Counted from the first letter of the stretch, positions 30,973-41,747 are shown. The stretch is 64,000 nucleotides of DNA from Eutreptiella sp. 'Long Island Sound 2002' (GCA_964036045.1 OZ038395.1:12009298-12073297); one strand, 5' to 3'. Translations and numbers: made by a program. Notes: generated by a model not told the origin, from the letters alone.

Positions 30973-31548
30973 CACAGCACAGCACAGCACAGCACAGCAC
31001 AGCACAGCACAGCACAGCACAGCACAGCACAGCACAGCACAACACAACACAACACAACACTACACAACACAACACAACACAACTAAACACAACACAACAC
31101 AACACAACACAACACAACACAACACAACACAACACAACACAACACAACACAACACAACACAACACAACACAACACAACACAACACAACAGAACACACAAC
31201 AGAACACACAACAGCACAGCACAGCACAGCACAGCACAGCACAGCACAGCACAGCACAGCACAGCACAGCACAGCACAGCACAGCACAGCACAGCACAGC
31301 ACAGCACAGCACAGCACAGCACAGCACAGCACAGCACAGCACAGCACAGCACAGCACAGCACAGCACAGCACAGCACAGCACAGCACAGCACAGCACAGC
31401 ACAGCACAGCACAGCACAGCACAGCACAGCAGAACACAACACAACACAACACAACACAACACAACACACCACACCACACCACAGCACAGCACAACACAAC
31501 ACAACACAACACAACACAACACAGCACAGCACAGCACAGCACAGCACC
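30973..31548 (+). repeat. Pentanucleotide satellite (CACAG)n/(CACAA)n downstream of the LINE
   Basis: Blocks of CACAG, CACAA (with one CTAAA variant), GAACACACAA steps, a long CACAG block, CACAA, CACCA, then CACAA and CACAG. From about 31030 the block order is the same as in the 18443-19078 array. It ends 12 bp from exon B4. Confidence 0.95.
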
Positions 31549-31559
31549 GCAGAGCCTAC

Positions 31560-31848
31560 CTGTTGGCTTCCTCTTGGGCGACCTGGTCAGGGGCCTCCGC
31601 ATTTGTCTCCAGCAGAATGTCCCCGAAACTTGCACGCGATTCCAGATCATCCTCATCGCTGGGTGGCGCCTCCCCAGACCCCCAGGCCAGCGAGCCATGC
31701 CCCATGGACACGACCGATCGGGTCCTGCTGGACCGACGGGACCGCTCGCTGCCCCCCACCTCCGGAAGGCGGGGGTCAGGGTCACGTTGGCGCATGTACG
31801 CCCGACGGAACATCATAGAGGGACTCCGTGACTTTTTGGTGGGGGCCT
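31560..31848 (-). CDS. Exon B4: acidic/Ser-rich segment
   Basis: An acceptor (CCCTTCCACAG) precedes 31848 and a donor (CCAACAG|GTAGGC) follows 31560. The 289 nt open two bases into a codon and end in phase 2, fitting B3 before it and, across the LINE-bearing intron, A1 after it. The product includes MMFRRAYMRQRDPDPRLPE and PPSDEDDLESRASFGDILLE. It is low in complexity and probably disordered and cytosolic. Confidence 0.55.
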
Positions 31849-32017
31849 CTGTGGAAGGGTTGCAGGGGGATCAGGAAGGAGACCAAGTAGGGCGGGTTGG
31901 GCAGGAGGGGCCATGAAGGGTGGTCGGCCACCGTGCAGTGCAACAATGCCCGGTGCCATGTCGTTTGTATGACTTACTTGTTGATCAATGGTTCAGTTGT
32001 GGGGAAGTGTGTGTACG

Positions 32018-32060
<43 letters not shown>

Positions 32061-32369
32061 CAGAGGATCATTCCAATCGTGCTCAAACTGCAAGGTTCAA
32101 CGTTCCGACATTCCTACATCTCCTGCAAACCATCACTTCACTGTTCCAGGCCCCTCAGGCGGGCAGCCCAAAAGCCATGATCCGAATATGCACATGCCAC
32201 CGCCAACAAACCACGGCTCCTGCCCTGGTAACCCGGCCACGGTGCACCAGGACACACATTGCATGTACATGTGCTCTACTGCTCCCCACGGCCCAGCCCA
32301 TGCATCCCTACAAAAGACAGGGCGTGTGTGTGTGGGTGTGTGTGTGTGTGGGTGGGTGGGTGGGTGTGG

Positions 32370-32401
<32 letters not shown>

Positions 32402-32867
32402 GGGTGTGGGTGTGGGTGTGGGTGTATGGGTGTGGGTGTGGGTGTGCGGGTGTGGGTGGGTGTGGGTGGGTGGGTGTGGGTGTGGGTGTGGGTGTGGATA
32501 TGTGTGTGTGTGTGTGTGTGTGTGCGGGTGTGGGTATGTGTGTGTGTGTGTGTGTGTGCGGGTGTGGGTGTGGGTGTGGGTGTATGGGTGTGGGTGTGGG
32601 TGTGCGGGTGTGGGGGTGGGTGGGTGGGTGGGTGTGGGTGTGGGTGTGGGTGTGGATATGTGTGTGTGTGTGTGTGTGTGCGGGTGTGGGTATGTGTGTG
32701 TGTGTGTGTGTGTGTGTGCGGGTGTGGGTGTGGGTGTGGGTGTGGGTGTATGGGTGTGGGTGTGGGTGTGCGGGCGTGGGTGGGTGTGGGTGGGTGGGTG
32801 TGGGTGGGTGGGTGTGGGTGTGGGTGTGGGTGTGGATATGTGTGTGTGTGTGTGTGTGCGGGTGTGG

Positions 32868-32902
<35 letters not shown>

Positions 32903-33270
32903 GGTGTGGGTGTGGGTGTGGGTGTATGGGTGTGGGTGGGTGGGTGGGTGCGGGTGTGGGTGTGGGTGTGGGTGTGGGTGTGGGTGTGGGTGTGGGTGTC
33001 GGTGTGGGTGTGGGTGTGGGTGTGGGTGTGGGTGTGGGTGTGGGTGTGGGTGTGGGTGTGCTTGTGTGCGTGCGCAGCGTGTGCGCATGCGGGGAGAGCT
33101 GCAAGGCTATTGGTGCGGGTTACACGCGGGGTTATGGGTGTGTATTCATAAGGGAGTCGGAGCTTGTGGGGGGGGGGGGGGATCGGGATGGGGAATGGGC
33201 ATGGGGTGGTTTTGTGGGCAAGAGTGGAATATCCGTTGCACTGCTGTCAACTGCAATCTGCTGCGCCTGG
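31849..33270 (+). repeat. Intronic microsatellites: (GTGC)n at 32009-32060 and GT/GGGTGT tracts at 32310-33065
   Basis: About 750 bp of alternating (GT)n and (GGGTGT)n blocks, with a higher-order unit containing GTATGGGTGTGGG and GGATATGTG repeated about four times (near 32400, 32570, 32740 and 32910). Long frames across it are artefacts. The rest of the interval has no recognised gene. Confidence 0.9.
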
Positions 33271-33411
33271 CAGGGCGGTCCTTAACGCAAAAAAAAAAAA
33301 CGTTGTTCCAGAACCTGGGATTTTCAAAAGAGCCCGCGGACAGTACATGTCTTCACCCCAAAAAGGCCTCTAGGGGCGGTCCTTAAGGGCGGTCCCTTAA
33401 GGACCGCCCTG
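33271..33411 (+). mobile_element. Short hAT-like MITE (141 bp), relative of 7396-8418
   Basis: It has the same 15-bp termini (CAGGGCGGTCCTTAA ... TTAAGGACCGCCCTG), the same A-tract and a GTTCCxGAACxxGG block after the left end, and an internal GGGGCGGTCCTTAA near the right end. Flanks GCGCCTGG and CCGCCTGC agree at six of eight positions, consistent with an old 8-bp duplication. Confidence 0.7.
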
Positions 33412-33920
33412 CCGCCTGCCACTCCCCTGCCAGCACTGACAGGCTTCACATTCAGTCACCCTCAGACCGTGAAGGTTGGAGGGTGCTCACCACCACAAAT
33501 GGCGCGGGAGGTGTAGCAGGGGGCACGACACCCGCAGCAGTTCGGGTCTGAAATCGGAGCCCTGCACACCGCTGGCGATCCTGATCGGGTGCAGTAACGG
33601 AGGTTCACAGGTAGTCAGTCCACTGTTCCAACGGTTCCAACGGCATGAAGCCGAATGAAGTCAGACCTGTCCCTTTCACTGATGCGCTGCCGAATGATGT
33701 TCGCCGTATACGCACCGCCCTTCACGCTACCACTCCACTACTCCGCAGTCTGGGGGATAGAGTACAGGGGGGGGGGGGAGACCAGTCAGAGTCGCCCGTT
33801 TTACAGAGAACGAAAAGGGAGCCTGCCGGCCCGTACAACCCCTGCTGCTCGTGCTGCCCAAGCGCACCGCGTGTACCGCTGTGCAGCGCAGCGCACCCTG
33901 CCCCCCAATCCTCCGCACAC

Positions 33921-34116
33921 CTGCGACATCCAGCTTCTCAAGGTCCACGACGGTCGAGACCGCGCTGTAGGTCGACCCGATGCTGGAGGTGCTGCTGTTG
34001 CGCCGCAGCACCGCCCTCGACGGGGGCCCGCGGCGGACCTTTGGCTTGCGGTCCCCGCGGCCTGTTGACTTATTGAAGGTCCGGGTGGTGACCAACTCGT
34101 CGTCGCTGGAGGCCGC
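33921..34116 (-). CDS. Exon B3: Ser/Arg-rich segment
   Basis: The donor (GTCGCAG|GTGTGC) after 33921 is clear. The acceptor CCCCTGTGAAG before 34116 is one of several choices and was picked because it gives phase 0. The product (AASSDDELVTTRTFN, then RRNSSTSSIGSTYSAVST and VVDLEKLDVA) is Ser-rich. It closes in phase 1, which B4 completes. Confidence 0.45.
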
Positions 34117-34577
34117 CTTCACAGGGGAACGCGGGGGGGACAGAGGAGCGGAGATCACGGGGATCCCGCCGGAGGAGCTCCATCCCCGACCCCCCCCCCC
34201 CCCCGCACTGACGTTGGGCCCAGAGGACACAGAGGGGGGGGGGGGGGGGTAGCCGGTGGCCTCTGAGAGAGGCAGTGGAGGGGGGGGGGGGACTGGCGGC
34301 ACTCCACAGCTCCCCCCCCCCAAAGTGGCAGTGGATGCCTTAGCCTCGTGACCTGAGGGGGCACCAGTACGCTCACGCGACCCCCTCCGTCTCCGGGTCC
34401 CCACATTGCGGAAGACGTGGCCTCAAAGCCTCCACTTACAGGGGGGGTGGGGGGGTGCCAGGGGCCAACTTCGACGGAGATGATTTCGGAAGGGGGAAAT
34501 TTCGCCACCTCCAGGGATCCTGAAGCTTGGTGCTGCATCCTGGTGGGCTCCGGGCGGTTGCTTTTATTTCCTGGTCG
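34117..34577. other. Intron-like GC-rich stretch
   Basis: Several G/C runs of 10-16 bases. The minus-strand frame of B3 stays open through part of it, so the exon could be longer. Confidence 0.4.
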
Positions 34578-34900
34578 GCTGCGTTACCATTCAACCGAGG
34601 TTTCATGTGACAGCAATGTGCCTCCCCGCTGCTTGGAGCCTTCTGAGCGAAAACTTTTGACCCCCCTCACCCCCCCAACCCCCCCTCAAAAAAGTGATGT
34701 CCAGTTTTGGGGGATAGAGGCCTCAAAATCAAAAAATCCATTGGGGGATTGTCTTATTGGGCAAAATAATGATTTTACAAGGGGTTGGATATTTGATATC
34801 ATGCCTTGGGGTATGCTACGCGAATGACCCCCCCCAAAAAAGGGGGTATACGACGCCTGCGCCTGAACTTGATCTAACAACCTCTCTTCGAGGTGATTTT
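34578..34900 (+). repeat. Dispersed repeat, copy 2 (first copy 6700-7020)
   Basis: Same orientation and length as copy 1, with different flanks. It lacks the tRNA-like unit that lies left of copy 1. Confidence 0.8.
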
Positions 34901-35155
34901 CCCCACGAAACCTCCCCCCCCACGTAGTTGCACTGTCTTGGGCCTGGAGCGGGGGGCATGAAGGCACAGGGGGGGACTACAAGCGGTCCTGATGTGACAC
35001 CCCTCCCATCTATCTGCCAAAACCTCCGAGGCGGGGGGGGGGGGGGGCAGTTGGGACAGGGGGGGGAGGGGGCGCAGGGATGGATATAACGGGGGGGGGG
35101 GGGCAGACCCCCCCCATCCCCCCCCCCCTTGGTCACAAAACAGGTCATGATATTT

Positions 35156-35751
35156 GGTCACAAAAAACGTGACCCACAACCGGCCGTTTTGGGCAGCCCT
35201 CTGCCTATACATGTGCATAGGAGGGGGGGGGGATGATGCAACATGGGATACACAGCACATTTGACACGCACGGTGCGCTGAGTATGGACCATCACGAATG
35301 TCATTCTTGGTCATTCAATGTCATTCACTGTCATCACTTCCAGTGACAAAATTGTCTTGCTCGCTGCAGCTACGACTACTTGACGACTCATTATCACTAT
35401 CACTATCACTATGACTGCCACTTGATGAACCTGTAGTAATAGATGCAAAGGAGGACAAGGAGCTTGCCCCATCTGACATGTCCGCCAGATTATCATTAAA
35501 ATTCACCTGATGCAGGCATGTGTGTTGCTGTCCTTCCTCCGCCCACCTAAAGGGCTTGAAACAACGGCATACAGAAACAGTGTACAACTACCAGCAATCA
35601 CAATGAACAAGTAGTCACAGTAAATTTGCCGTACCGGCAGGGACACACGACATTCAGGGACATACGACATTCCACCGTAGACACCTCATTTGGTCACGAT
35701 ATTTTTCGGGTTTGCACTTTCCCACTATGGCCCTTTATGTTTTTTGTGACC
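35156..35751 (-). mobile_element. Possible DNA-transposon remnant with 13-bp inverted ends
   Basis: GGTCACAAAAAAC (35156-35168) and GTTTTTTGTGACC (35739-35751) are perfect inverted copies about 600 bp apart. Between them the minus strand has a frame (35321-35587) ending in an acidic/Ser-rich tail (SHSDSDSDNESSSS) like those of some transposases. No catalytic domain remains. Confidence 0.4.
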
Positions 35752-36840
35752 AGTCACAAAAAATGACGCCCCCCCCCCCCCCCCCAGACCCGGACCCCCC
35801 AAGTGGCGCTAAAATTATATCCATCCCTGGGTCGGCGGGAGGGTGGGGGGGGGGGGGGGTATTGGCAGCTCGGCGGGGGGGGGGGGCTGCGTGCGACCCA
35901 CTAATACCACATGCATACCTCAAGGGGGGGGGGGGTGTCTGGGGGCATGGGGGTATAGAGGTATGTATGCGATAATAGCGATTTCTCGTCTTTGCCGGGA
36001 AGAAAATCTTAAGGGTCTTAAGGACCAAAGGCATAGTACCCCCAACCTGGGACAAAAAATTTGGCGCCGTTGGCGCCATGCACCGCTATCTTTCAAAACT
36101 CAGGGGGGGGCGGGGGGGGCTGGGGGGTGTCGGGTACAAGGACCGGGCCCGGCTCCCCCCCAGGCATGAGGGCTCAGTAAGTGTGCCGGCAGGTGCTTTG
36201 GGGGGGTTTGCAGTGGTTTGAAGTTTGAGGAATAATCTGCATTGCTTGTCCCAACACAATGGGAAGAAAGGCGTGCGGGCCTCTGTTCCAGTTGCTGGTT
36301 TGCACTTCTCCCCCGGGGCTGTCTGCTGCACTGGACTTCGCATGACAGCCGCAGCAACCACAAGGGCCGCACCGGCAGCAACGATACCGACAACAACAAC
36401 AGTCGCCCCCGCTGCGTTCTTGAACAGGCAGGCACCGATAACGACTCTTGAGCCACGGTTGTCCAGCCGTGCAGTGCATGTTGCGTCCCGCTTGCCCATG
36501 TTGTCCCGGCACTTGCAAGATGACCTCGCCCCCCCACCCCCCCACCCCCCCCACCCACACACACAGCTACCGATTGGCTCTTTGAAAAGCCCTTTTCATG
36601 CATTTCCAAACAGATACACATGCGTCTCATCCCCCCCCCCTCAGCTGACAGTACTTTCACACAGTGACGTGACATTCAGAAAAACTTGCCAAAGGCGGTA
36701 CGCTCCCCGTTGCAACATACCGTCCCTGAGAGACATGGCGACTCTACACCGCGACTCTGACCCACTCTGCCTGCCTCCCTTCGTCCCTCCCTCCCGCTCC
36801 CCCTCTGCCCCCTCCCATCCGCAGGATCGGGGAACAGCAC
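35752..36840. other. Intron-like stretch
   Basis: C and G homopolymers near 35770, 35850, 35880 and 35920. No exon is supported. Confidence 0.45.
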
Positions 36841-37335
36841 CCGCACGGTCGTCGCCGAAGTTGCCCGGCTCATGTGACTCATGTGAGGGCCCAGCGTCAC
36901 GGCGCTCGCCACAGTCGAGAGGGTGGCCACGGTGGACACGGAGCTCCGGCGCCGGGCAGCCGGCGGCCGGCGGAGCGCGGCGCTCCCGGCGTCGGCGGCG
37001 CGCCGCACCGCCGCTTTGAGGGCGGCATCCGCGCTCTGCGGGCGCGACCCCTGGCCCCGGACCCCCGTGTAGAAGCTGCCGAAGCCCCGGCGCGACGCGG
37101 CCGTGATATCCTCCGCGAGCTCGAACGGCGCCTCCATCCCCAGCCCCGCGCCGTCGGAGCTGCCGCTGCAGCTGCCGCTCGGGCTGCTGGACTGCACCGC
37201 GTGGTCTGGCGGGGCGGTGCCCAACAGCTTCTGCGCGTAGAAGTGCAGCCACGGCACCACGGCGCCGTACCGGCGGGCGCTGATGGTCGTGCCCGTCTGC
37301 TGGGCCCGCAGCAGCAGACTCGAGAAGAAGGAGGT
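36841..37335 (-). CDS. Exon B2, paralogous to exon A2 but longer
   Basis: An acceptor (GGTCTCTGCAG) precedes 37335, and the frame starts in phase 0, matching B1. The product begins TSFFSSLLLRAQ, continues VPWLHFYAQKLLG, then a Ser/Gly-rich part, an Ala/Arg-rich part and a Ser/Thr-rich end. The donor is uncertain: GTGCGG|GTGCTG at 36841 is chosen, while GGGACG|GTATGT near 36731 is stronger but adds a low-complexity tail. Confidence 0.55.
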
Positions 37336-38851
37336 CTGCAGAGACCACAGGACATGCGCCGGGCCGTGCAGGGGGGGGTACCAAAGGGGGCGGGCACTGA
37401 CGGCACACGGCAACGAGGGGCGACCGGTGGCCGACCGGCGGCGGGACGGCGTCCGCGGGCGGTGGCAGGGGTCGATAGGGCCCGTGCCAAAGGAATTTGA
37501 CTTGCCAAATCGGAGGGAGAACGGGGGGAAACAGGGCAAAACGGGGGAAGACCGGTGGAAATCGGAAGGGGGTTGATGGGGCGGGAAAGTGGGGGAAACG
37601 GCATGTGGGGGGGGGGGGGGGATGGGGAAACGGTCGTAGGGTAACCGATGGCGGTTGAGGGAACAGCCATCCCCCCGCCAAACGGGAATTATGAAGCCTC
37701 TACTTTTTGTGTTGAACGGCCGCATGCACTTTGGACGGGGGGCAATACAGCGAACACTTGCTTTGCCCTGGCTCAAGGGATGGCGGCGGTTCTCCTGAGG
37801 CCACGCCAGCCGTCTCATTCCTTCAGGAGGAGGTGCTCTGGTGCATGTGGATGGCATGCGATGGCCCTGTGCTCAGCTTACGAACTTGCGATGGTGCCAC
37901 TGGCCCTGTTGCCGTTGCTGCCTGAGCCCTGGTTCAAAGGAATAGACATTTCCCCTTTTCGGAAGTCATGAAACCGGCGCCTCATGAACGTTGGTTCAAC
38001 GGTTATAACGGTTACTCACCGATAAACCAGTGGCCCACCCACCCACATCAGAAAAATTTCCTCGGGGGAAAAACGAAGTTTATGAAAGACGCCTGCAATT
38101 GGAGGTCAATTTCAGGTGCACACACCTTGTTTTTGGCCCCTGACCCACCCACCCACGCACCCCCTGGGGGTAGAGTGTCCGCCATATTAAGCAATGGCCT
38201 GCCCTGGATCCTCAAATACCAACAGAAAAAGGCTCTAAAGCGCTGCCTGTAAGGGCGGAAGAGACAAAGTAGCGCCCCGAAACACCACCAGGCCGGCTAC
38301 ATATGCGCACGCAGTCACAACCCTTTTGTGGGTCATTCGTGTCACGGACAAGAACAGCCAGTACACGTGCCCTCGCTTTGTTGCTCGCGTAGCACTCGAC
38401 AACATGACGGGGTCACTGAGTCGCACGTCTCCCTGTCCTACCGTTCAAGTCGGACGTTGTGTATTTGGGAGCCAGGCCAATGGTGGGGCACCCGCTCCGG
38501 TCCCCCGGACCGCGGCTCCCGTGGGCGGGGCTTCCGTTCAAGTCCGGACCCCAAGCCCCGCGGCGTGGGCAGGGGGGGGACTTGGGGGGGAGGGGGTCGT
38601 TTTGTTCGGTTTTTGGGGGGCATTTCTGAATCCCCTGTTTCATTCTGCGCATCTGAAATCCGCACGAGTCCGGGGGGGGTACAGTCCCCCTTCTGCCATT
38701 CACCACAAACGGGGGGGAGAGGTCTTTTTCCCAGTCCACAAAGGCCCAAAAAAGTTCCAGGGGCCGCTCGGGCTCAAGTCGGTCGTTCCTCATCGTTCAC
38801 CGTCAGTGTGGGTTTGGGGTGTCCTGCGGAGGGGGGGGGGGGGCTGACACC
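37336..38851. other. Intron-like stretch
   Basis: Between exons B2 and B1. It holds the poly-G tract near 37608 and no supported exon. Confidence 0.4.
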
Positions 38852-39130
38852 CCGTGTGACACTCCGTCGGGTTGTGTTGCTCCTTTACGGGGCCCTGGAC
38901 AGTCACCCGTTCTTCCCTTCGCATGTTGCGTCGGGTCGCTGCGTTCTGGCGGCCGCTGCGGCCGCTGCTCCTTTTGTGGTGTCGTTGCCGCGTCAGCGGG
39001 GCCCAGTAGCTGGCGCACCGGGGGTTGTGGTGGTTGTGGTGAGGGGTCGTTGTGCGGTCTGTGCTGCCCCAATCCCCCTCCGCGTTCAGGTTGTCCCCCA
39101 CATGCCTCGCCGTGTTCCCGTGCGCGTGAG
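38852..39130 (-). repeat. Dispersed repeat family R8, copy 6
   Basis: Long copy including the GTTCAGGTTGTCCCCCACAT tail, with a G run 15 bp to its left. Confidence 0.8.
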
Positions 39131-39321
39131 GCCCAATCCGCCACCCCCCCCGCCCCCACACACACACGTTGTCTTGGTCCTCCGCCGCCTGCCTCCCCAC
39201 GCTGCCACGCGCGTCAGCCTCCCCCCCCCTCCCCTGGGGCGGCTCCGGGTGACCTCCTCCCCCTCCGGCGCAGGCACACACACGCGGGCAGGGGCGGGGC
39301 CGGGGCCCTCAGGGGCCGTAC

Positions 39322-39532
39322 CTTGGCAGACTCCCAGTCCTGATTCTTGACCTCCCGGATGCCCTGCGCCCACAACTGGTCCCGGAGCTCGTCCTCTTGC
39401 CACCGGCTGAGGAAGTCCTGCGCGGGGCCCCGCTCGGACGCCGTCAGCAGCTTCTGCGCCGCCTCGACGCTCCGCTCGCCGTTCTGCAGGTGCAGCTGCG
39501 CGGCCTGGATGAGCTGGCCCATGGCGCAGCAC
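39322..39532 (-). CDS. Exon B1, paralogous to exon A1
   Basis: An acceptor (TGTCGCCGCAG) precedes 39532 and a donor (GCCAAG|GTACGG) follows 39322. The 211-nt length, the entry phase of one base and the donor sequence all equal those of A1. The product starts CCAMGQLIQAAQLHLQNG and ends NQDWESAK. It is helical in character with regularly placed Trp and Leu. No domain name is assigned. The first exon(s) of the gene should lie at higher coordinates but are not seen before the 40,814 junction. Confidence 0.65.
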
Positions 39533-39660
39533 CTGCGGCGACATGCGGGCGAAGGGGGCAGCGAAGGCGCGAGGGCCCGCATCAACAGCAACCCGCATCC
39601 CGCACCACCAGCACGGCACCAGCCCCAGGGCTGCATTGGAAAGGGGGGGAGAGGCACCCC

Positions 39661-39885
39661 CCGTGTGACATTCCGTCGGGTTGTTGTTTCTTTATGGGGC
39701 CCTGGACGGTCATCCGTTCGTCCCTTCGCATGTTGCATCGGGTCTGCGTTCTGGCGGCCGCTGCGGCCGGTGCTCTTGCTGGTGTCGTTTCCGCGTTCGC
39801 GGGGCCCAGTAGTTGGTGCGCCGGGGCTGTGCTGAATGTGGCGGGATGTGCCGTTTGTGCGTTAGCAGGGCCCAGTAGTTGGCAC
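39661..39885 (-). repeat. Dispersed repeat family R8, copy 7
   Basis: Same ordered blocks as the other copies, with a C run at its left border. Confidence 0.75.
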
Positions 39886-39949
39886 CCCCCCCCCCCCCTC
39901 CAGGGCGCCCAGCCCATGCCCAGCCACTGTCCCCCCTGACGCCAAGTGC

Positions 39950-40165
39950 CGGACTCAATGGCATTTGCAACCGACAGTAACCGCCCCCAGACCGCTTCGG
40001 CAACCTCCTCCAACCGCCTGCCTAACCGCTGCTGGGGGTGCCTCTGAGGCCCCTTCCCTTCCAATGCATCCCTAATTAGCCCCTTCTAAGCTAACATCTT
40101 TGTACTATCATCAGCATCGACCGACGCTGTCTTCAACGGGCGGTTTGCATGAGGATGGGCTGGGG
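39950..40165 (+). repeat. Dispersed repeat, copy 2 (first copy 12870-13068)
   Basis: Same orientation as copy 1. It carries a short extra stretch (CTTCTAAGCTAA region) absent from copy 1. Confidence 0.8.
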
Positions 40166-40184
40166 CAGACGAACTTTCAGTGTC

Positions 40185-40206
40185 GGGGGGGGGGGGGGGG
40201 GGGGGG
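40185..40206 (+). repeat. 22-base poly-G homopolymer
   Basis: Longest G run seen. Many runs of 10 or more G or C occur across 1-40,814, but only a few beyond. Confidence 0.9.
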
Positions 40207-40578
40207 CTCAACTGACCGTAGACTCCAAAACTGTGGGGGATGTGTGGGGGTTGGCGGGAGGGAGGCGGCAGAGAGGGGGGGGGGGGGAAGGGGATTTGGG
40301 AGGTTGGAGCCGCAGGGGGTCACTGGCGACCGCTTAGCAGAGGGTCACATTCGATTCCTAAGCCTCAGGGGTCGGTGACAGGCTTTGCCTGTGCCCCGGG
40401 GGGGGGGGGGGGGACCAGGCGGTGTATCATTCCGGCGACATGTGATGGACATGCACCGCAGCACAGACATCGGGTGTGGGGGGGGGGGGGGTCCACACAA
40501 CATGTTCTTCAGGCGCCCTCAGTGCCAACGGAAATGATGGTTCCTGTGAATTGAGCCCTTTTCCCACCCCCCCCCCCT

Positions 40579-40814
40579 GTGTGACATTCCGTCGGGTTGT
40601 TGCTCCTTTACGGGGCCCTGGACAGTCACCCGTTCTTCCCTTCGCATGTTGCGTCGGGTCGCTGCGTTCTGACGGCCGCTGCGGCCGCTGCTCCCGCTGG
40701 TGTCGTTTCCGCGTTCGCGGGGCCCAGTAGTTGGCGCACGGGGGGTTGTGGCGGTTGTGATGAGGGGTCGTTTTACAGTCTTTGCTGCCCCCACTCCCCC
40801 TCCGCGTTCAGGTC
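40579..40814 (-). repeat. Dispersed repeat family R8, copy 8, truncated at the compositional junction
   Basis: The copy matches the family up to GCGTTCAGGTC at 40814. Copies 4 and 6 continue with GTCCCCCACAT, while here AT-richer unrelated sequence starts at 40815. Confidence 0.85.
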
Positions 40815-41747
40815 ATACAGTGGCACAGATCGTCCCAATAGAAGCTTTTCACAGAACGGTTTCAGTGATAGGCTTTCTCCCTGAGATACATATGAGTCCG
40901 TTACCATACTTCTTACCACTTCACGGAGGGTACACCAGCTGGCACTCCGCACCAGTAACCCTCTCGCATGCTCGATGAGTTTCCGAGATATGCCCTCCGT
41001 GTCCATCACGTGGAGTACAGTCTCAGCGTCAACCACGTTATTTTTAACAATGTGTAACAGTATACGATCCGATTCCATAACTTCTGCTTGGTGTTGTAAT
41101 TCCTGTATTGTGAACTCGGATTGGTTGTGCGCCAACGTACTCTGTTGCATGTCACTGTACATCCCATTGACAATTGGCAACCAGTTACCAATTGATGACA
41201 TGACCGTTGTGTAACCCAATGTACCATAATCGGCCATGGATACAATTGGCAATGACACAAATACGAGAAACCCAACTACAGCGGATATTACGGTTGACGT
41301 GGACCCAAGCATACGGGTAATTGAACACTGTGTGGTGTTTGCAAAGACACCAATGGCAAACCAAAACCCACCCGTAACTTCAGATGACTTTGTGAATATC
41401 ATGTTGACAGGAAAACCAAAGGTCGTTGTAGGTGCAAATGCGACGGAGGCTATTGTGGCTTTATGCACCTGAAAGGCGATGTAGAATGTACATACACAGG
41501 TCATACATATCAAGCAAACCCGGGTATACGGCAGTACATATTGACGGAATAAGATTAGAATAACAAATATGATTATTACAAGTAGTACTGCCACGTAATT
41601 CTCCATTTCTCTTGTCTTCAGGTGCCACTGCAGGGAAATCGATCTTGTTACAAACTGCGTGATGAGACATGTGAATACCAATGTACACCAAATCAGGGTT
41701 GGTACATACCCAGAGTGTGGAGCATGCAAAATCGGCCAGGTTATCAT
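40773..41747 (-). CDS. Multi-pass membrane protein, 3' end lost at the junction
   Basis: The first in-frame ATG is at 41747, and the frame stays open a little upstream. Hydrophobic segments include TLIWCTLVFTCLITQF, YVAVLLVIIIFVILILF, VCLICMTCVCTFYIAF and VISAVVGFLVFVSLPIV, so four or more membrane helices. After them comes a soluble helical part (TIQELQHQAEVMES and onward). The last 14 or so codons (about 40814-40773) are read from the host repeat, so the natural C-terminus is missing. I do not recognise the family. This truncation marks the edge of the AT-richer block. Confidence 0.6.
   Translation of the reverse strand: MITWPILHAPHSGYVPTLIWCTLVFTCLITQFVTRSISLQWHLKTREMENYVAVLLVIIIFVILILFRQYVLPYTRVCLICMTCVCTFYIAFQVHKATIASVAFAPTTTFGFPVNMIFTKSSEVTGGFWFAIGVFANTTQCSITRMLGSTSTVISAVVGFLVFVSLPIVSMADYGTLGYTTVMSSIGNWLPIVNGMYSDMQQSTLAHNQSEFTIQELQHQAEVMESDRILLHIVKNNVVDAETVLHVMDTEGISRKLIEHARGLLVRSASWCTLREVVRSMVTDSYVSQGESLSLKPFCEKLLLGRSVPLYDLNAEGEWGQQRL

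Noticed and set aside
31897-33386. ORFs of 320-460 codons on both strands over the GT/GGGTGT region
   Set aside because: Pure microsatellite translation (Val/Cys/Gly or His/Thr/Pro runs).
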